Assembly: GCF_039793925.1 (NCBI RefSeq)
Contig: NZ_JBAMME010000003.1
Span: 1 to 64,000, forward strand
Length of the DNA: 64,000 bases
Direction: 5' to 3'
Source of the DNA: Thermogutta sp039793925
GTDB taxonomy: Bacteria; Planctomycetota; Planctomycetia; Pirellulales; Thermoguttaceae
The position numbers and the translations under genes are program-made. Positions 17,734-27,414 of this stretch are shown piece by piece. Under the pieces are notes generated by a model, which worked only from the letters and a program-made list of their open reading frames with translations, was not told where the DNA came from and ran no database searches. Positions within the stretch are counted from its first letter, which is position 1, and every line of letters begins with the position of its first letter.

Positions 17734-19930
17734 ATGGCAATCGATAGATTTGCGATGTGTCCCGGCGGAACCGGAAAGAAAATTAAGTTCTGTGGAACCA
17801 ATTGCTTTTCACAGTTGGAACGCCTTGAGAAATTGNNNNNNNNNNATCGCTGCAGATCAGAGCCGGGCAGCACGCCAGCAGGTGACCACTTGGCTGGAGC
17901 GCGATTCCAATCGGGCATGCCTGTGGGCATACAAGTGCCTTTTGGATAGGGCAGCGGGCTCCATCGAAGAGCATGCAAAATCGGCCGCCGAGTTTGCCCG
18001 ACTGTTCCCCAACAGCCCGGTAGCCCTGGCAGAGCTGGCCATCGCGCAGGTTTTGGAGAACCGTTTTGAGGAGGCCACCGAAAGCCTTGCGCGCTGTACG
18101 GAGCAGTGTGAAGCCCAGGGGTATTTCTATTACCGCACAGTGGCCGCCATGACAACGGTCGGAGAGTGGCTTGCAGAACAAGGACATATCCCAGCAGCCA
18201 TCGCCTATCTCTGGATTACTTCTACTCGTTATGATTCCCAAAAACAAACCGACACTCATGATCTACTGCGAGAGATCTGTAGTCGCGGCGATGTCCCTCT
18301 TGAACTCCGCGTGTTACCCGCAACGGCCCTAACCAAGGACAAAGTCAAAGAGCTCAATTCCAGCGTCTCCCAACATATCTGGCGGTTTCGGTTTTCAGCC
18401 GCGGAGCAGGCAGTGGAGCGCTACCTGGAGACCGATCCCGAAGAACCGCAAGCCTGGTACTGCCTGGGGAACTTGCGGCTCTGGCAGATCAATTACCCGG
18501 GAGCAGCCGAGGCCTATCTGCGGTGCGCCCAACTGGACCAGTTGGGGCCTTTAGGCGTGCTGGCCCTGCTGCGCGCGACCAAGCTCAAAAAGAGCGGTTG
18601 TGGCGATATAGAAGATCTCTACCTGCTCAGGTACGAAGTTCCCGACCCCCAACGGACGAAAGAGGCACTCCTTTCCGATCGTCACCTGAGTCAAGCGTCT
18701 CTTAATAATCAGCAACTGGAAGATTTACGAGGTATCCATGGGGAGGTGGCACCAGAGGCCCAATTCTTTCTCTTCCGATACCCCAAGCCGGATGGTTTTC
18801 AACAATTTCTCGCCGATTTGGAACTCGTGCGTCCCCTGGTGCCAGGTTTCGTCCTCTACTATGGAAGGCAAACCGATGGGCCAGCGCAAATCGTCGTGAC
18901 AGGTGTGCTGGAATCGGACCGGCCGTGGGTCGAATCGCGCGTTCGGGAATGGCTCGGCGGCGAGGAACCCAAACTGGTTGAGGCATCGGTTGTCTCCGCC
19001 TATTCACGAATCATCAAGATGCTTCGCGATTTGCACCTCATCACTTCCCCCTCGCCGGATGGACAATGGTCTGAAATTGAATCGCGACTTGTGGAAAGCA
19101 TTCCCAAGTGGCGATTGCCGCCCCTGGAGCCATTGACCCTGGAAGAAGCAGCACGCGATCCACAGAAGAAACAATGGGTGCGAATGTTCCTTTTGGACAT
19201 CATGCTGCGAGAACCCGAGCCACACGTGACGAGACCAGTGTACGAAGTATGGAAGAAGCTCGAACTGGACTTTTCTTCGGACGAACTGGTTGCGGTCGTC
19301 GATGAAATGCGAGACCCGAGTCTCGCCCCTTTACTCGATCCTGCCCGGCTTTCTGACCAGAAACTTCTGGATATGTGCTTTATTCTGGCTTATCACGGCC
19401 AGCGGTATCTCCTCGATCGGTTTGTGCCTGAGGTGCTGGATCGCCGGGATCGCCTGAATCCCCAAGTCGTGGGAATGATCTATCAACAACACGCGGCAAT
19501 TCTTTTGGAAACCAAGTGGCCAGAATGGCTCTCGGTACGTCCCGAAGTCCAGGACATGATCGCTTATTGCGAACAACATGGTTTACCGCACGGCAAACTG
19601 CATGAGATGGATCTCCTCGGCCTTCTTGCACTTCTCAACTCCGAGAGTGCGTCGCCAGAAGTCAAGGATCAAGCCCTCTCTTTTTTGCGAGAACTCAGCA
19701 AGCATTTGTTCAGTCACCACCTGGATGATGCTGAAATCGGTCCTACCGTTAAACGGTACTGGGAGGGCCTGGCAGAAATCACGCGGGAGCTCAAAGTATC
19801 GTCAGCGGCAGGCCAGGATGTCCGTCGGCCTTCTGAACCAAAAATTTGGACGCCGGACGTTGAATCTGCATCGGAACCCCGCCTAGCCCAACCGGAAGCC
19901 AAGAAACTCTGGGTGCCCGGCATGGACTAG
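17734..19930 (+). CDS. SEC-C motif and helical-repeat protein, interrupted by assembly gap
   Basis: The gene starts at ATG 17734 (AAGGAGTTGGAGA upstream). The N-terminus carries a zinc-binding SEC-C-like motif, CPGGTGKKIKFCG with another Cys four residues later. After LEKL the frame meets the ten-N gap and resumes in another frame at 17846 (IAADQSRAARQQ). The gap starts and ends exactly at codon boundaries, so its true length must be a multiple of three, not ten; this is an assembly artefact rather than a frameshift. The following 690 residues are helical repeats of TPR type (CLWAYKCLLDRAAGSIEEHAKSA, FPNSPVALAELAIAQVLENRFEEATESL). Probably a cytoplasmic scaffold; no enzymatic motif seen. Confidence 0.8.
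17836..17845. other. Assembly gap (10 N)
   Basis: Ten unknown bases within the SEC-C gene. The flanking frames agree only if the true missing length is divisible by three. Confidence 0.95.
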
Positions 19931-20000
19931 AATTGATTTGGCAGATATCTCGTGCGGAAATCGCGTGAGAGAAACTGATAATGGAGGAGTGTTTCCCGGC

Positions 20001-20555
20001 ATGGTGTACTGTCGCGGTGTGCGTGGCGCAACAACTGCCGATGCCAATACTCCCGAAGCCATTCTGGAAGCAACTCGGCAGTTGTTAGCCCTAATGATCC
20101 GCCAAAATGGGATCAACCCGGATGATATCGCCAGCGCGATTTTCACGACCACGCCCGATTTGAACGCGGAGTTCCCTGCACTGGCTGCGCGTCAGTTGGG
20201 ATGGATGAATGTGGCCATGCTCTGTGGCCACGAACTGGATGTCCCCGGCGCCTTGCCCCGGTGTATTCGCGTCCTCATCCACTGGAACACAACAAAGAAA
20301 TCTGACGAAATTATCCATGTTTACATCAAGGGGGCTGAGAAACTCCGGCCGGACCTATCCTCCCTCCCTCCGGTGGACTGGGAAGAGCTCGAGCGATGGA
20401 TCCAGGCCCATTTGAATCGAGAAGCAAAACCGAGCGGTCGGGCAAATCCGACCTCCACGGCCCCCACCGGGAAGCTGTCCCTGGCAGCGGGAGAGCAACC
20501 CGACAGCCTGTCCCCGCGTGCGAGCTCCCCATTTTCCAAGCTTCCCGGGAGGTGA
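20001..20555 (+). CDS. aroH: AroH-type chorismate mutase
   Basis: A 184-residue protein from ATG 20001 (GGAGGAG about 11 bases upstream). It matches the trimeric Bacillus AroH class, which converts chorismate to prephenate for Phe/Tyr synthesis. Active-site residues are all visible: Arg in CRGVRGATT, Glu in GHELDV, Arg in PRCIRV, Tyr in IIHVYIKGAEKLRPDLS. The TTPDLNAEFPALAARQLGW segment is also typical. The core is about 127 residues in this family. Here a Ser/Pro-rich, probably disordered extension of about 50 residues follows. It lies 70 nt after the SEC-C gene on the same strand. Confidence 0.93.
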   Translation: MVYCRGVRGATTADANTPEAILEATRQLLALMIRQNGINPDDIASAIFTTTPDLNAEFPALAARQLGWMNVAMLCGHELDVPGALPRCIRVLIHWNTTKKSDEIIHVYIKGAEKLRPDLSSLPPVDWEELERWIQAHLNREAKPSGRANPTSTAPTGKLSLAAGEQPDSLSPRASSPFSKLPGR

Positions 20556-20796
20556 GGTCTCATTCCATTCTGGGCCTCTGTCACATCGTTCCCGAATGCG
20601 GTCCATTGACAGGCATGAGCCGAACTTTGCATTGCCCTAAATACCTTTCACCGTGGTAGGCCAGGATTTCACCCGGCTTGCCTTTGCGCCATAATGAGGC
20701 GCGAAAGCGAACCCGCTGGGGCGGTCTAAAGTATAGCAAACAAGAGAGCTGAGTTTATCGAGTTATCAGAAAACCCTTGACTTTTAGCATAAAAGT

Positions 20797-21297
20797 GTGA
20801 CCACCATGGCGGAACCGGCATATCCCCTTCCTCAGGCCCTGTTGCGCCTTTTGAAAGAGGATCCACGTTACAAACTGGACGCCTATCTGTTTGTCTTTCA
20901 GGCGCTGGACTATGCCCGCAAACTGGGCATGGGACGTGAAGCTCCCAGCGAGCCGCTCCCCGAGGATGTGCGTCAGGAGGTGCAACCACTGGGACTGGAA
21001 ACTTCACTCGAGGAAGAAGAGGAGGCGCGTCACGTCTCCGGCCAGGAACTCTGCGAGGCCGCCCGGCTCTACGCCACAGAGCAGTACGGGTACCTTGCCA
21101 AAACGGTGCTCAACAGTTGGGGAATCTACTCTACGAGCGACTTCGGAGAAATCGTGTACAACCTCATTCGCATCGGCCTCATGCGAAAGACACGCGAGGA
21201 CCGACGTGAGGACTTTGATAACGTTTATGATTTTGAGGAAGTATTCTGCCGGAATTATCAGTTTGCCCGACCTAATAGGACACGGCCGGCTGAATGA
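20797..21297 (+). CDS. Minf_1886 family protein (Planctomycetes/Verrucomicrobia-restricted)
   Basis: About 166 residues. The core AYLFVFQALDYARKLGMG...HVSGQELCEAARLYATEQYGYLAKTVLNSWGIYSTSDFGEIVYNLIRIGLMRKTREDRREDFDNVYDFEEVF matches the small conserved Minf_1886 family as I remember it. Function unknown; it has no signal peptide and is probably cytoplasmic. GTG 20797 and ATG 20806 are both possible starts and neither has a clear Shine-Dalgarno. The stop overlaps the start of the next small membrane protein as ATGA. Confidence 0.8.
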   Translation: MTTMAEPAYPLPQALLRLLKEDPRYKLDAYLFVFQALDYARKLGMGREAPSEPLPEDVRQEVQPLGLETSLEEEEEARHVSGQELCEAARLYATEQYGYLAKTVLNSWGIYSTSDFGEIVYNLIRIGLMRKTREDRREDFDNVYDFEEVFCRNYQFARPNRTRPAE

Positions 21298-21497
21298 ACC
21301 GCTCAGGTAAAACGCCACATAAGGGCACGGGATCCCAGCTTTCCACCCAAGCACCGGGAAAAGCCGAGCGAGAAGCCCCAAATGACCCACCGCGTCGGCA
21401 GCCGGACCACTGGGAAAGGATTCGTCTTGGCCTGATGAGCGTCGTCCTATTCCTCTGGATCGCAGCGCTCGTCGCGCTTGCCGTCCTCACGCCCTAG
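21294..21497 (+). CDS. Small single-pass membrane protein
   Basis: 67 residues: a polar, basic N-terminus of about 40 residues, then one transmembrane helix (LGLMSVVLFLWIAALVALAVL) ending almost at the C-terminus. It is translationally coupled (ATGA) to the Minf_1886 gene, which is the main support that it is real. N-terminus in the cytoplasm by the positive-inside rule. Convergent with the cyclophilin gene by 19 nt. No known family. Confidence 0.65.
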   Translation: MNRSGKTPHKGTGSQLSTQAPGKAEREAPNDPPRRQPDHWERIRLGLMSVVLFLWIAALVALAVLTP

Positions 21498-21516
21498 GAA
21501 AGACGCCAAGATGGCT

Positions 21517-22674
21517 TCAGGAGCCAAGCTTCTGAACGACGTACGGATGGGGACGCTTGCGAACGATAGTGGCAGAAATGATCTTGTCCGGCTCCGGGGG
21601 ATTCGGTGCCTGAGGATCGCGCGGCTGAAGCTTTTCCACCACATCCATCCCGGAAATCACACGGCCGAAGACCGTGTGCTTGCCATTGAGATGGCTCGTC
21701 GGCATATAGGTGATGAAAAACTGTGAGCCGTTGGTGTTGGGTCCCTCATTGGCCATGCTCACACTTCCGCGGAAATGCAATCGCGCGTTGGGGGCATTGC
21801 ACTCATCGGCGATCTTGTAGCCAGGACCGCCGGTTCCATCACCCTTGGGGCAACCGGCCTGGGCCATAAACCCAGGGATGACGCGATGGAACGTCAATCC
21901 ATTGTAGAACCCCTGCTCCACCAGGGTGATGAAGTTAGCCACTGTATTCGGTGCTTCATTTTCAAAAAGCTCCAAGAGGATGTCCCCTTTGGTGGTTTTC
22001 AGTAGAACTCGCGGCAGGTCGTCGGCCTTGGCCTCGGCTTGGCGCTTCTGCTCCTCGATTGGCTTCTGCTTGGCGTAAAACTCAGCCGCTTCCCGCAAAG
22101 CCGTTACCTGATCGTCCTTAATCCCCCGCTCTTCGATCTTCTTGAAGTAGTTCGTCGCCTTTTCGAAATCCTCCAGAGCAAATGCCGCCTTCCCGGCCGC
22201 CAGGTACGCCACGGGAGACTCCACGTTGTTCTTCAGGAGTTTTTCGGAAAGGGCCAGGGCCTCCTGGAATTTACCGGAATCACCATCGTCGAGCGCCACT
22301 TCCAGGAGGAGATCCACCAGATCCCCCTCGGTTTGCGGATTCTCATCATACGCGGCTTCCGCCGCCGCAATGAGCCCCGGCAACTTCTTTTGCGCCTCAT
22401 CCACCAGTTTTTCGTACTGCTGGCGAAGCTGAGACATTTCTGCCGGGTTTGCGTTGGGATACTTCATCCGGATTTCCCGAATTTGCGTCAAAAGGTTCAC
22501 CCATTCCGCGAGAGCCTTACGAAAGGCCTCCGCTTTCGGGCCGGATGGCGCGGACACGCTGGGCGGCGGCGAGGCGGGTTCGGCCAGAGCGGTGAGAGCC
22601 TTCAGTCGATAGCCGACCGCGATCACCCCCACGGCCAGCAAAATCGCGACTACAGCAAATCCCAAACGGTTCAT
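21517..22674 (-). CDS. Exported cyclophilin-type peptidyl-prolyl isomerase with helical N-terminal half
   Basis: 385 residues from ATG 22674 (AAAGGAA 8 bases upstream; the frame to 22866 is not supported). N-terminal membrane anchor or signal (LGFAVVAILLAVGVIAVGY). Residues about 45-210 are helical and TPR-like (ALALSEKLLKNNVESPVAYLAAGKAAFALEDFEKATNYF). Residues about 220-370 are a cyclophilin domain: TTKGDILLELFENEAPNTVANF, LTFHRVIPGFMAQAGCP (catalytic Arg), NGSQFFITY, HTVFGRVISGMDVVEKL. Role: proline cis-trans isomerisation, probably in the periplasm. Upstream DNA carries two inverted repeats. Confidence 0.9.
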   Translation of the reverse strand: MNRLGFAVVAILLAVGVIAVGYRLKALTALAEPASPPPSVSAPSGPKAEAFRKALAEWVNLLTQIREIRMKYPNANPAEMSQLRQQYEKLVDEAQKKLPGLIAAAEAAYDENPQTEGDLVDLLLEVALDDGDSGKFQEALALSEKLLKNNVESPVAYLAAGKAAFALEDFEKATNYFKKIEERGIKDDQVTALREAAEFYAKQKPIEEQKRQAEAKADDLPRVLLKTTKGDILLELFENEAPNTVANFITLVEQGFYNGLTFHRVIPGFMAQAGCPKGDGTGGPGYKIADECNAPNARLHFRGSVSMANEGPNTNGSQFFITYMPTSHLNGKHTVFGRVISGMDVVEKLQPRDPQAPNPPEPDKIISATIVRKRPHPYVVQKLGS

Positions 22675-22980
22675 AAATACATTCCTTTCTTTCGCCACTA
22701 GACGGCAGGAAACTGACACATCTGCCGTCAACCTATCATAGGTTATCTCATTTGAACAGCCCACCCTTTCGAACCGGCAGAATCCTTCCGGCAACCACGT
22801 CCCAAAAGATCGAGACTTCCGACAGCTAGGCAACGAGAGAAATCGGCCGAAAAGTGGGCAGAGCATCCCTTCTCAGGGTTCGAAGAGCGCAGAACATCCG
22901 TTGCACCGGCGTCATCAAACCAGGATGCTCACGATGCCGCGGGAACGCACGGCTCCGTCCCAGCCGGTCACTTTGGCTGG
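22675..22980. other. Leader region of the cyclophilin gene with inverted repeats
   Basis: About 300 bases between two minus-strand genes. It holds the inverted repeats at 22701-22729 and 22730-22744. No frame with a recognisable product was seen. Confidence 0.45.
22701..22744 (-). promoter_or_regulatory. Two adjacent inverted repeats upstream of cyclophilin gene
   Basis: GACGGCAG (22701-22708) and CTGCCGTC (22722-22729) form a perfect 8-bp inverted repeat with a 13-nt loop. Directly next to it, AACCTA-TCA-TAGGTT (22730-22744) is a perfect palindrome with a 3-nt centre. A TTGACG -35-like hexamer on the minus strand (22731-22726) overlaps both. They could be an operator pair or a structured leader; no matching -10 was found. 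Confidence 0.45.
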
Positions 22981-25311
22981 TCAGGGACGGGGAGGGCCGA
23001 TTTCCGATTTCAAGCGGGCATTGGCTTCAGCCCGGACAGCGGCACCTGCCACCTCGCGTGCTGCATGTCGAGCGACGATCCGCGCTCGTGCATCCACTGC
23101 AAAATCGGCCGCTCGACCTCGCTTGATCGCCCGATCGAACTCGCGAAACACTTCCACCACTTCGGCTCTAATCGCCTTTTCTAACTCCTCGATTTTGCCC
23201 AGTTCGTCGACCACGAGGGCAGCGTACTGTCGTACGCGGGCATGCTCCTCTGCCTCGGTCACGGCTGCAACAAGTCTCACGGTAGGTTTTTCTCCATTCC
23301 AGGTCACGTAACAGCTCTCCACCATGTTATTGGCCCTCCACGTCTCCACATATCGAGGCCAATAAGGTGGATCGGAATCAAATACGCACACCACGCCCTG
23401 CCTGCGCCCGCGGACAAATTCCACAAAAAAGCTGGGGTTGACTTGCTCGTCGAGCACGACAAACGGTCCTTCTCGGGAACCCTGGCGGTAGTTCGCGATC
23501 ACATAGGGGTCTCCGCCGTGGAACAGCACGAGTGGGCCTTCCAGCAGTCCCTGGTAGAATCCCGCCGCAAATTGCATCCGGTCGTTGTCGTCGTAACACA
23601 CGTAAAAACCAATTCGGCTTTCAACCTTCAGGTTGATGTTGAAATCCCCTTTCCTGTAAATGATGACGGCCGCATCCTGGATGATCTTCCGCCAGTTGGC
23701 CGGCGGCCGAATCTTCCCCGCCTGGAACACGGCCCCCGAAGGAAGCACCACGTCAGGACAGGAATAGCTCTCAAAAGGGTAAAGATCAAACAGGTTCCGA
23801 TTCCCACCTGGTTGCATGGGCCCAAAGTCCGCGGGCAACCCCGGCCGTGCCGGTGCGAAACCGGCCGGTCCGCCCAAAAGGCGTTGGGGGTCGTTCCTGC
23901 CCGCAGGTGGAAAAACGGACAGCATGGCAAGGACGGGCTTGACGAGACGGCTTTTGATCTCAGGGGACGCCAGAGCAAAATTCAGATTCTGGGCCAAACG
24001 AGCACTGAATCCCGCGGTGTTCATGCCCACCACGCGCCCTTGCTCGTCGACCAGGGGGCCACCACTGTTCCCCGGCGAAACCGGGGCCGTCGTCTGAATC
24101 CACCTGGCTTCCGCCTTTCGCACCAATTTATCAAAGCTTCCATCTGCCACCACCTGCCGAATCTCCTCCGTGGTCCGCACCGCGCTTACGATTCCCTCGG
24201 TCAAACTGTTCTGAAGCCCTCGCGGAGCACCGTAGGCAAAAACGCGTTCCCCAACCTCAGGCAGGTCCTCACGAAGCTCCAGTGCATCGGGTAAATTGAC
24301 ACCCCGTATGTCCAGAATGGCTAGGTCGTACTCAGGCAAAAGTTGTCCCATCGTCACGCGAATTTGCTCCCCCGTTGATAATTTCACGCGGATGTCCCCG
24401 TTATCCAGGATCACATGGGCATTTGTGACGACGTATTTTTTCCCACGCGGTGTTTGAACGAAAAAGCCACTTCCGAGACCGAATTCTCCCTCCACGAGGA
24501 CTGTCGCGGCATGGACCTTCTTCAACCATGGAAGTTTGCCAGCTTGGGCAGGAACTAACTGTTCGTCCCCGTCGGGTTTTGCCGGAATGGCATTGTCAAC
24601 ACCCTGCTGGTCCCGCCGATCAAAGGGGGCTTGCTGCTGCACTCCCGGTTCTTGCCGACCAATTCTCTGCGGCACGGGAATCCGCTTGCGGTCCACCTGA
24701 CCTTCTGCTCCCTGTCGCGGCTTCGCCGGCTCCTGAGGAGCTGCGTGATCCTTCTGTTCCTCCGGGGCGTGCGCCGCTGCCTGGTGTGGCAGTCGCGACC
24801 GCTGGGCGAGCGGGCCTTGTTCCTTTCGAGGAGTGAGGGCCATCCAAATGATGAGCCCCACCGCGCACACGAGAGCCACCCCTAGCCCCATCAAAACCGC
24901 CAGCGACTGCTGGGACAACTGTTTTTTCTTTCGGAAGGATCGGTAAAATGAGTGTCCCAGTGGCAAGGAAACCGGTTCGTTCGCTGGAAACCCCGCACCG
25001 CTGCTCCCGGCCGACATCGGCCCAAATTGTTGTGGCAGGGCCGCATCATAGGCCTGTTTGCGCACCGGATCGAGGAGCGTCAACCGTGCTTGAACGATCT
25101 GGTTGATAAGCTGTTCAGCATAGCTTGCATGGGGCCCGGTCGTTTTCGTCCTCAGAAAAGCCAGCCGTTGATCCACAGCCGCTTCGATGACCTGCGGATC
25201 GCTTTCAAATGGCTGCAGACCCAGCAACCGGTAATAGCTGATGGGACGCTCGTGAGGAGCAATTCCCAGCCATGCGTGATAGGGATCGAAGCCACCTTGC
25301 GGCACTGTCAT
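22981..25311 (-). CDS. J-like / trypsin-like protease / MORN-like multidomain membrane protein
   Basis: 776 residues; start at ATG 25311 with AAAGGGGAG about 7 bases upstream. Residues 1-90 are the planctomycete J-domain-like module (HAWLGIAPHERPISYYRLLGL...INQIVQARLTLLDPVRKQAYD); no HPD is present. One transmembrane helix lies near 140-162 (LAVLMGLGVALVCAVGLIIWM). A Pro/Gln-rich linker follows. Residues about 265-470 are an S1C/DegP-like protease with His (TNAHVI), Asp (YDLAILDI) and Ser (SPGNSGGPLVD). Residues about 590-660 repeat a MORN-like Y-x-x-G-x-x-x-G-P pattern (GFYQGLLEGPLVLF, NYRQGSREGPFVVL). The C-terminus is coiled coil. Probably protein quality control with the protease outside the cytoplasm. 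There is no PDZ domain. Confidence 0.85.
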   Translation of the reverse strand: MTVPQGGFDPYHAWLGIAPHERPISYYRLLGLQPFESDPQVIEAAVDQRLAFLRTKTTGPHASYAEQLINQIVQARLTLLDPVRKQAYDAALPQQFGPMSAGSSGAGFPANEPVSLPLGHSFYRSFRKKKQLSQQSLAVLMGLGVALVCAVGLIIWMALTPRKEQGPLAQRSRLPHQAAAHAPEEQKDHAAPQEPAKPRQGAEGQVDRKRIPVPQRIGRQEPGVQQQAPFDRRDQQGVDNAIPAKPDGDEQLVPAQAGKLPWLKKVHAATVLVEGEFGLGSGFFVQTPRGKKYVVTNAHVILDNGDIRVKLSTGEQIRVTMGQLLPEYDLAILDIRGVNLPDALELREDLPEVGERVFAYGAPRGLQNSLTEGIVSAVRTTEEIRQVVADGSFDKLVRKAEARWIQTTAPVSPGNSGGPLVDEQGRVVGMNTAGFSARLAQNLNFALASPEIKSRLVKPVLAMLSVFPPAGRNDPQRLLGGPAGFAPARPGLPADFGPMQPGGNRNLFDLYPFESYSCPDVVLPSGAVFQAGKIRPPANWRKIIQDAAVIIYRKGDFNINLKVESRIGFYVCYDDNDRMQFAAGFYQGLLEGPLVLFHGGDPYVIANYRQGSREGPFVVLDEQVNPSFFVEFVRGRRQGVVCVFDSDPPYWPRYVETWRANNMVESCYVTWNGEKPTVRLVAAVTEAEEHARVRQYAALVVDELGKIEELEKAIRAEVVEVFREFDRAIKRGRAADFAVDARARIVARHAAREVAGAAVRAEANARLKSEIGPPRP

Positions 25312-25743
25312 CCGCACTCCCCTTTCCAAAAATGATTTCCGGATCCAATGCAGCACGCCGAAAACCGGCAACTCTTCGACTATGCCCTTCGTGTCGGGGC
25401 TGCCGACTCCATTTTCTCCTTGTGCCTGGACAGAATCTATCCAACCTGCCCGAAGATTCTCGATATTGGAGGCAGCAGCGGCTGCTGCTGGCCCCTCATA
25501 TAGTTAGGGATGAGCGCTTCCTCGACCTCGAAGAAAACGCCGCGTTTCAAGTTCGCGACACTCGGTTTGGGAGAAGCTGCTCCATCGTCCCATTTGGCGT
25601 TATTCGACTGCCCTATCGCTTGAAACGCGTGTCCCTGGCATAATAACAGACGCGAACACTGGGCGATGTTAGTCCAAGCGATATGAAAGACGCACAAGGG
25701 TTACTTCATTCCGGCGCCTCGAGACAGCGTTAAGGAGGGACCC
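25312..25743. other. Divergent intergenic region
   Basis: About 430 bases between the protease (minus) and PH-domain (plus) genes. No RNA gene, repeat or convincing promoter was picked out. AAGGAGG at 25732-25738 is the ribosome binding site of the next gene. Confidence 0.4.
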
Positions 25744-26382
25744 ATGAAATGCCCCAATTGCGGCTCGGACCTTGATCCGCTCACCGGAGTTTGTCCGCAA
25801 TGCCAGCGGGTTGAAAATACCGACCAGGCTACCGGGAGAACTCCGGCAAGTGGTGAGGGAACCGAACGGGCACCCAAACGGGGTGATCCTGATGTTGAAT
25901 TGTGGAAGGCGTCTTATTCGCCCCGGGGAATGATCGGCACGTGGGTCATTCTGGGGGTCATCACAATCGTCCTCATCGTGGTGGACATCCTGCTTATCCA
26001 AGGCCCGCTGAAGAGCCATGCTGGGTCTCTATGGGGCATCACTCTTGGACTGGTCGCGCTTGCCTGGTTGATTTTTCTGGTCATTGCCTGGTACCGCAAG
26101 GCGACCATCCAGTATCGCTTGACCACTTACCGGTTTTACCATCAAAAAGGTTTTATCTTCCGCACCGTCGATTCAATGGAGGTCATCGACATTGACGATA
26201 TCGCCATGCACCAGAATCTTTTGGAACGGTTGGTGGGGGTGGGGCGCGTGATCTTGCGTACGAAAGATCCCTCGGACCCTCTTCTGGTTTTGCACGGAGT
26301 TGCCGATCCGCTTGAAGCCTTCAAGAAAATTGACAAGGCGCGGCGCGACGAACAAATCCGGCGGAGCATCAAGGTCCAATAG
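25744..26382 (+). CDS. Zinc-ribbon and bacterial PH-domain membrane protein
   Basis: 212 residues from ATG 25744 (AAGGAGG upstream). Residues 1-21 form a zinc ribbon, CPNCGSDLDPLTGVCPQC. Two transmembrane helices follow (GTWVILGVITIVLIVVDILLI and WGITLGLVALAWLIFLVIAWY). The C-terminus is a bPH2/DUF304-type PH domain: YRLTTYRFYHQKGFIFRTVDSMEVIDIDDIAMHQNLLERLVGVGRVIL. The family is membrane-associated; specific function unknown. It stands alone between a divergent protease gene and the ThuA gene. Confidence 0.85.
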   Translation: MKCPNCGSDLDPLTGVCPQCQRVENTDQATGRTPASGEGTERAPKRGDPDVELWKASYSPRGMIGTWVILGVITIVLIVVDILLIQGPLKSHAGSLWGITLGLVALAWLIFLVIAWYRKATIQYRLTTYRFYHQKGFIFRTVDSMEVIDIDDIAMHQNLLERLVGVGRVILRTKDPSDPLLVLHGVADPLEAFKKIDKARRDEQIRRSIKVQ

Positions 26383-26430
26383 CCGGGACCGGGAACCCAC
26401 CACAGTGGGCGGGTTGAACCGTCCAAGGGA

Positions 26431-26458
26431 TTGCCTTCGTTTCCCTGATTGCTACACT
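26431..26458 (+). promoter_or_regulatory. Candidate promoter for the ThuA-like gene
   Basis: TTGCCT (26431-26436), 16-nt spacer, TACACT (26453-26458), 63 bases before the ATG at 26521. Confidence 0.4.
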
Positions 26459-26520
26459 GAACGCACCCTGGAACCTAAGGAAACGGCAAGTTGTTAATCA
26501 CTGTTGATGGAGGACACCCC

Positions 26521-27414
26521 ATGAGACGACGCACCTTTTTGACCTACGCCGCCACCATCCTCGCCAGCTTCGTGAGCATCGGAATTGCGGCAAGCGGGGT
26601 CGTGGCAGCCCCGTACAAGGCGCTCATTGTCACCGGTCAAAATGCCCACGACTGGAAAGGCACCACGCCCGTTCTGGTCAAACTGCTGGAGGAAACCGGG
26701 CTATTTACGGTGGAAGTGGCGCAGTCTCCGGCCAAGGGAGAGGACATGAGCGGCTTCAAACCCGATTTCCAAAAATTCGATGTGGTGGTGCTCAATTACC
26801 AGGGGGATCCCTGGCCGGAGCAAACCAAAAAAGCCTTCGTGGATTACGTCAAAAATGGTGGCGGCGTGGTTGTTTATCACTTTGCCTGTGCAGCCTTTCC
26901 GGATTGGCCGGAATATAACGAGATTATCGGGCTCGGCGGATGGGGAGGCCGAAACGAAAAATGGGGACCGTATGTCCGCTGGCGGGATGGTCGGTGCGTC
27001 TTCGATTACAGTCCGGGTCGCGGCGGCGGTCATGGCCCGATGCAGCCCTTCGCCATTGATGTCCGCTATCCCGAACATCCCATCATGCAGGGCTTACCGC
27101 CGCGGTTCATGCATGTCCCCGATGAGCTCTACGGTTGGCTCCGCGGTCCGGCTAAGAACCTCACCGTGCTAGCCACGGCCTTCGCCCCCAAAGACAAAGG
27201 CGGCTCCGATGAACATGAGCCGATCTTCTTCACCGTTCAGTATGGCAAGGGACGAGTCTTCTTCAATGCCCTCGGCCACACAGCGGAACAGCTCAAAAGT
27301 GTGGCGTTTATCGTGACTTACCAGCGCGGTGCGGAATGGGCGGCGTCCGGTAAAGTGACCCAACCAGTGCCTGCAGATTTCCCCACGGCCGACCAGGCCC
27401 GAACCCGAGATTGA
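26521..27414 (+). CDS. ThuA-like protein, Tat-type signal
   Basis: 297 residues from ATG 26521 (GGAGGA 7-8 bases upstream). The N-terminus MRRRTFLTYAAT followed by a hydrophobic stretch resembles a twin-arginine signal. The ThuA fold (class I glutamine amidotransferase-like) is seen in YKALIVTGQNAHDW, FDVVVLNYQGDPWPEQTKKAFVDYV, NGGGVVVYHFACAAF, GPMQPFAIDV, HPIMQG and YGKGRVFFNALGHT. Members are linked to trehalose or other sugar use and are abundant and secreted in planctomycetes. The reaction is not established from sequence. Confidence 0.88.
   Translation: MRRRTFLTYAATILASFVSIGIAASGVVAAPYKALIVTGQNAHDWKGTTPVLVKLLEETGLFTVEVAQSPAKGEDMSGFKPDFQKFDVVVLNYQGDPWPEQTKKAFVDYVKNGGGVVVYHFACAAFPDWPEYNEIIGLGGWGGRNEKWGPYVRWRDGRCVFDYSPGRGGGHGPMQPFAIDVRYPEHPIMQGLPPRFMHVPDELYGWLRGPAKNLTVLATAFAPKDKGGSDEHEPIFFTVQYGKGRVFFNALGHTAEQLKSVAFIVTYQRGAEWAASGKVTQPVPADFPTADQARTRD

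Noticed and set aside
23242..24294. 350-codon plus-strand frame
   Set aside because: Antisense of the trypsin-like protease gene.
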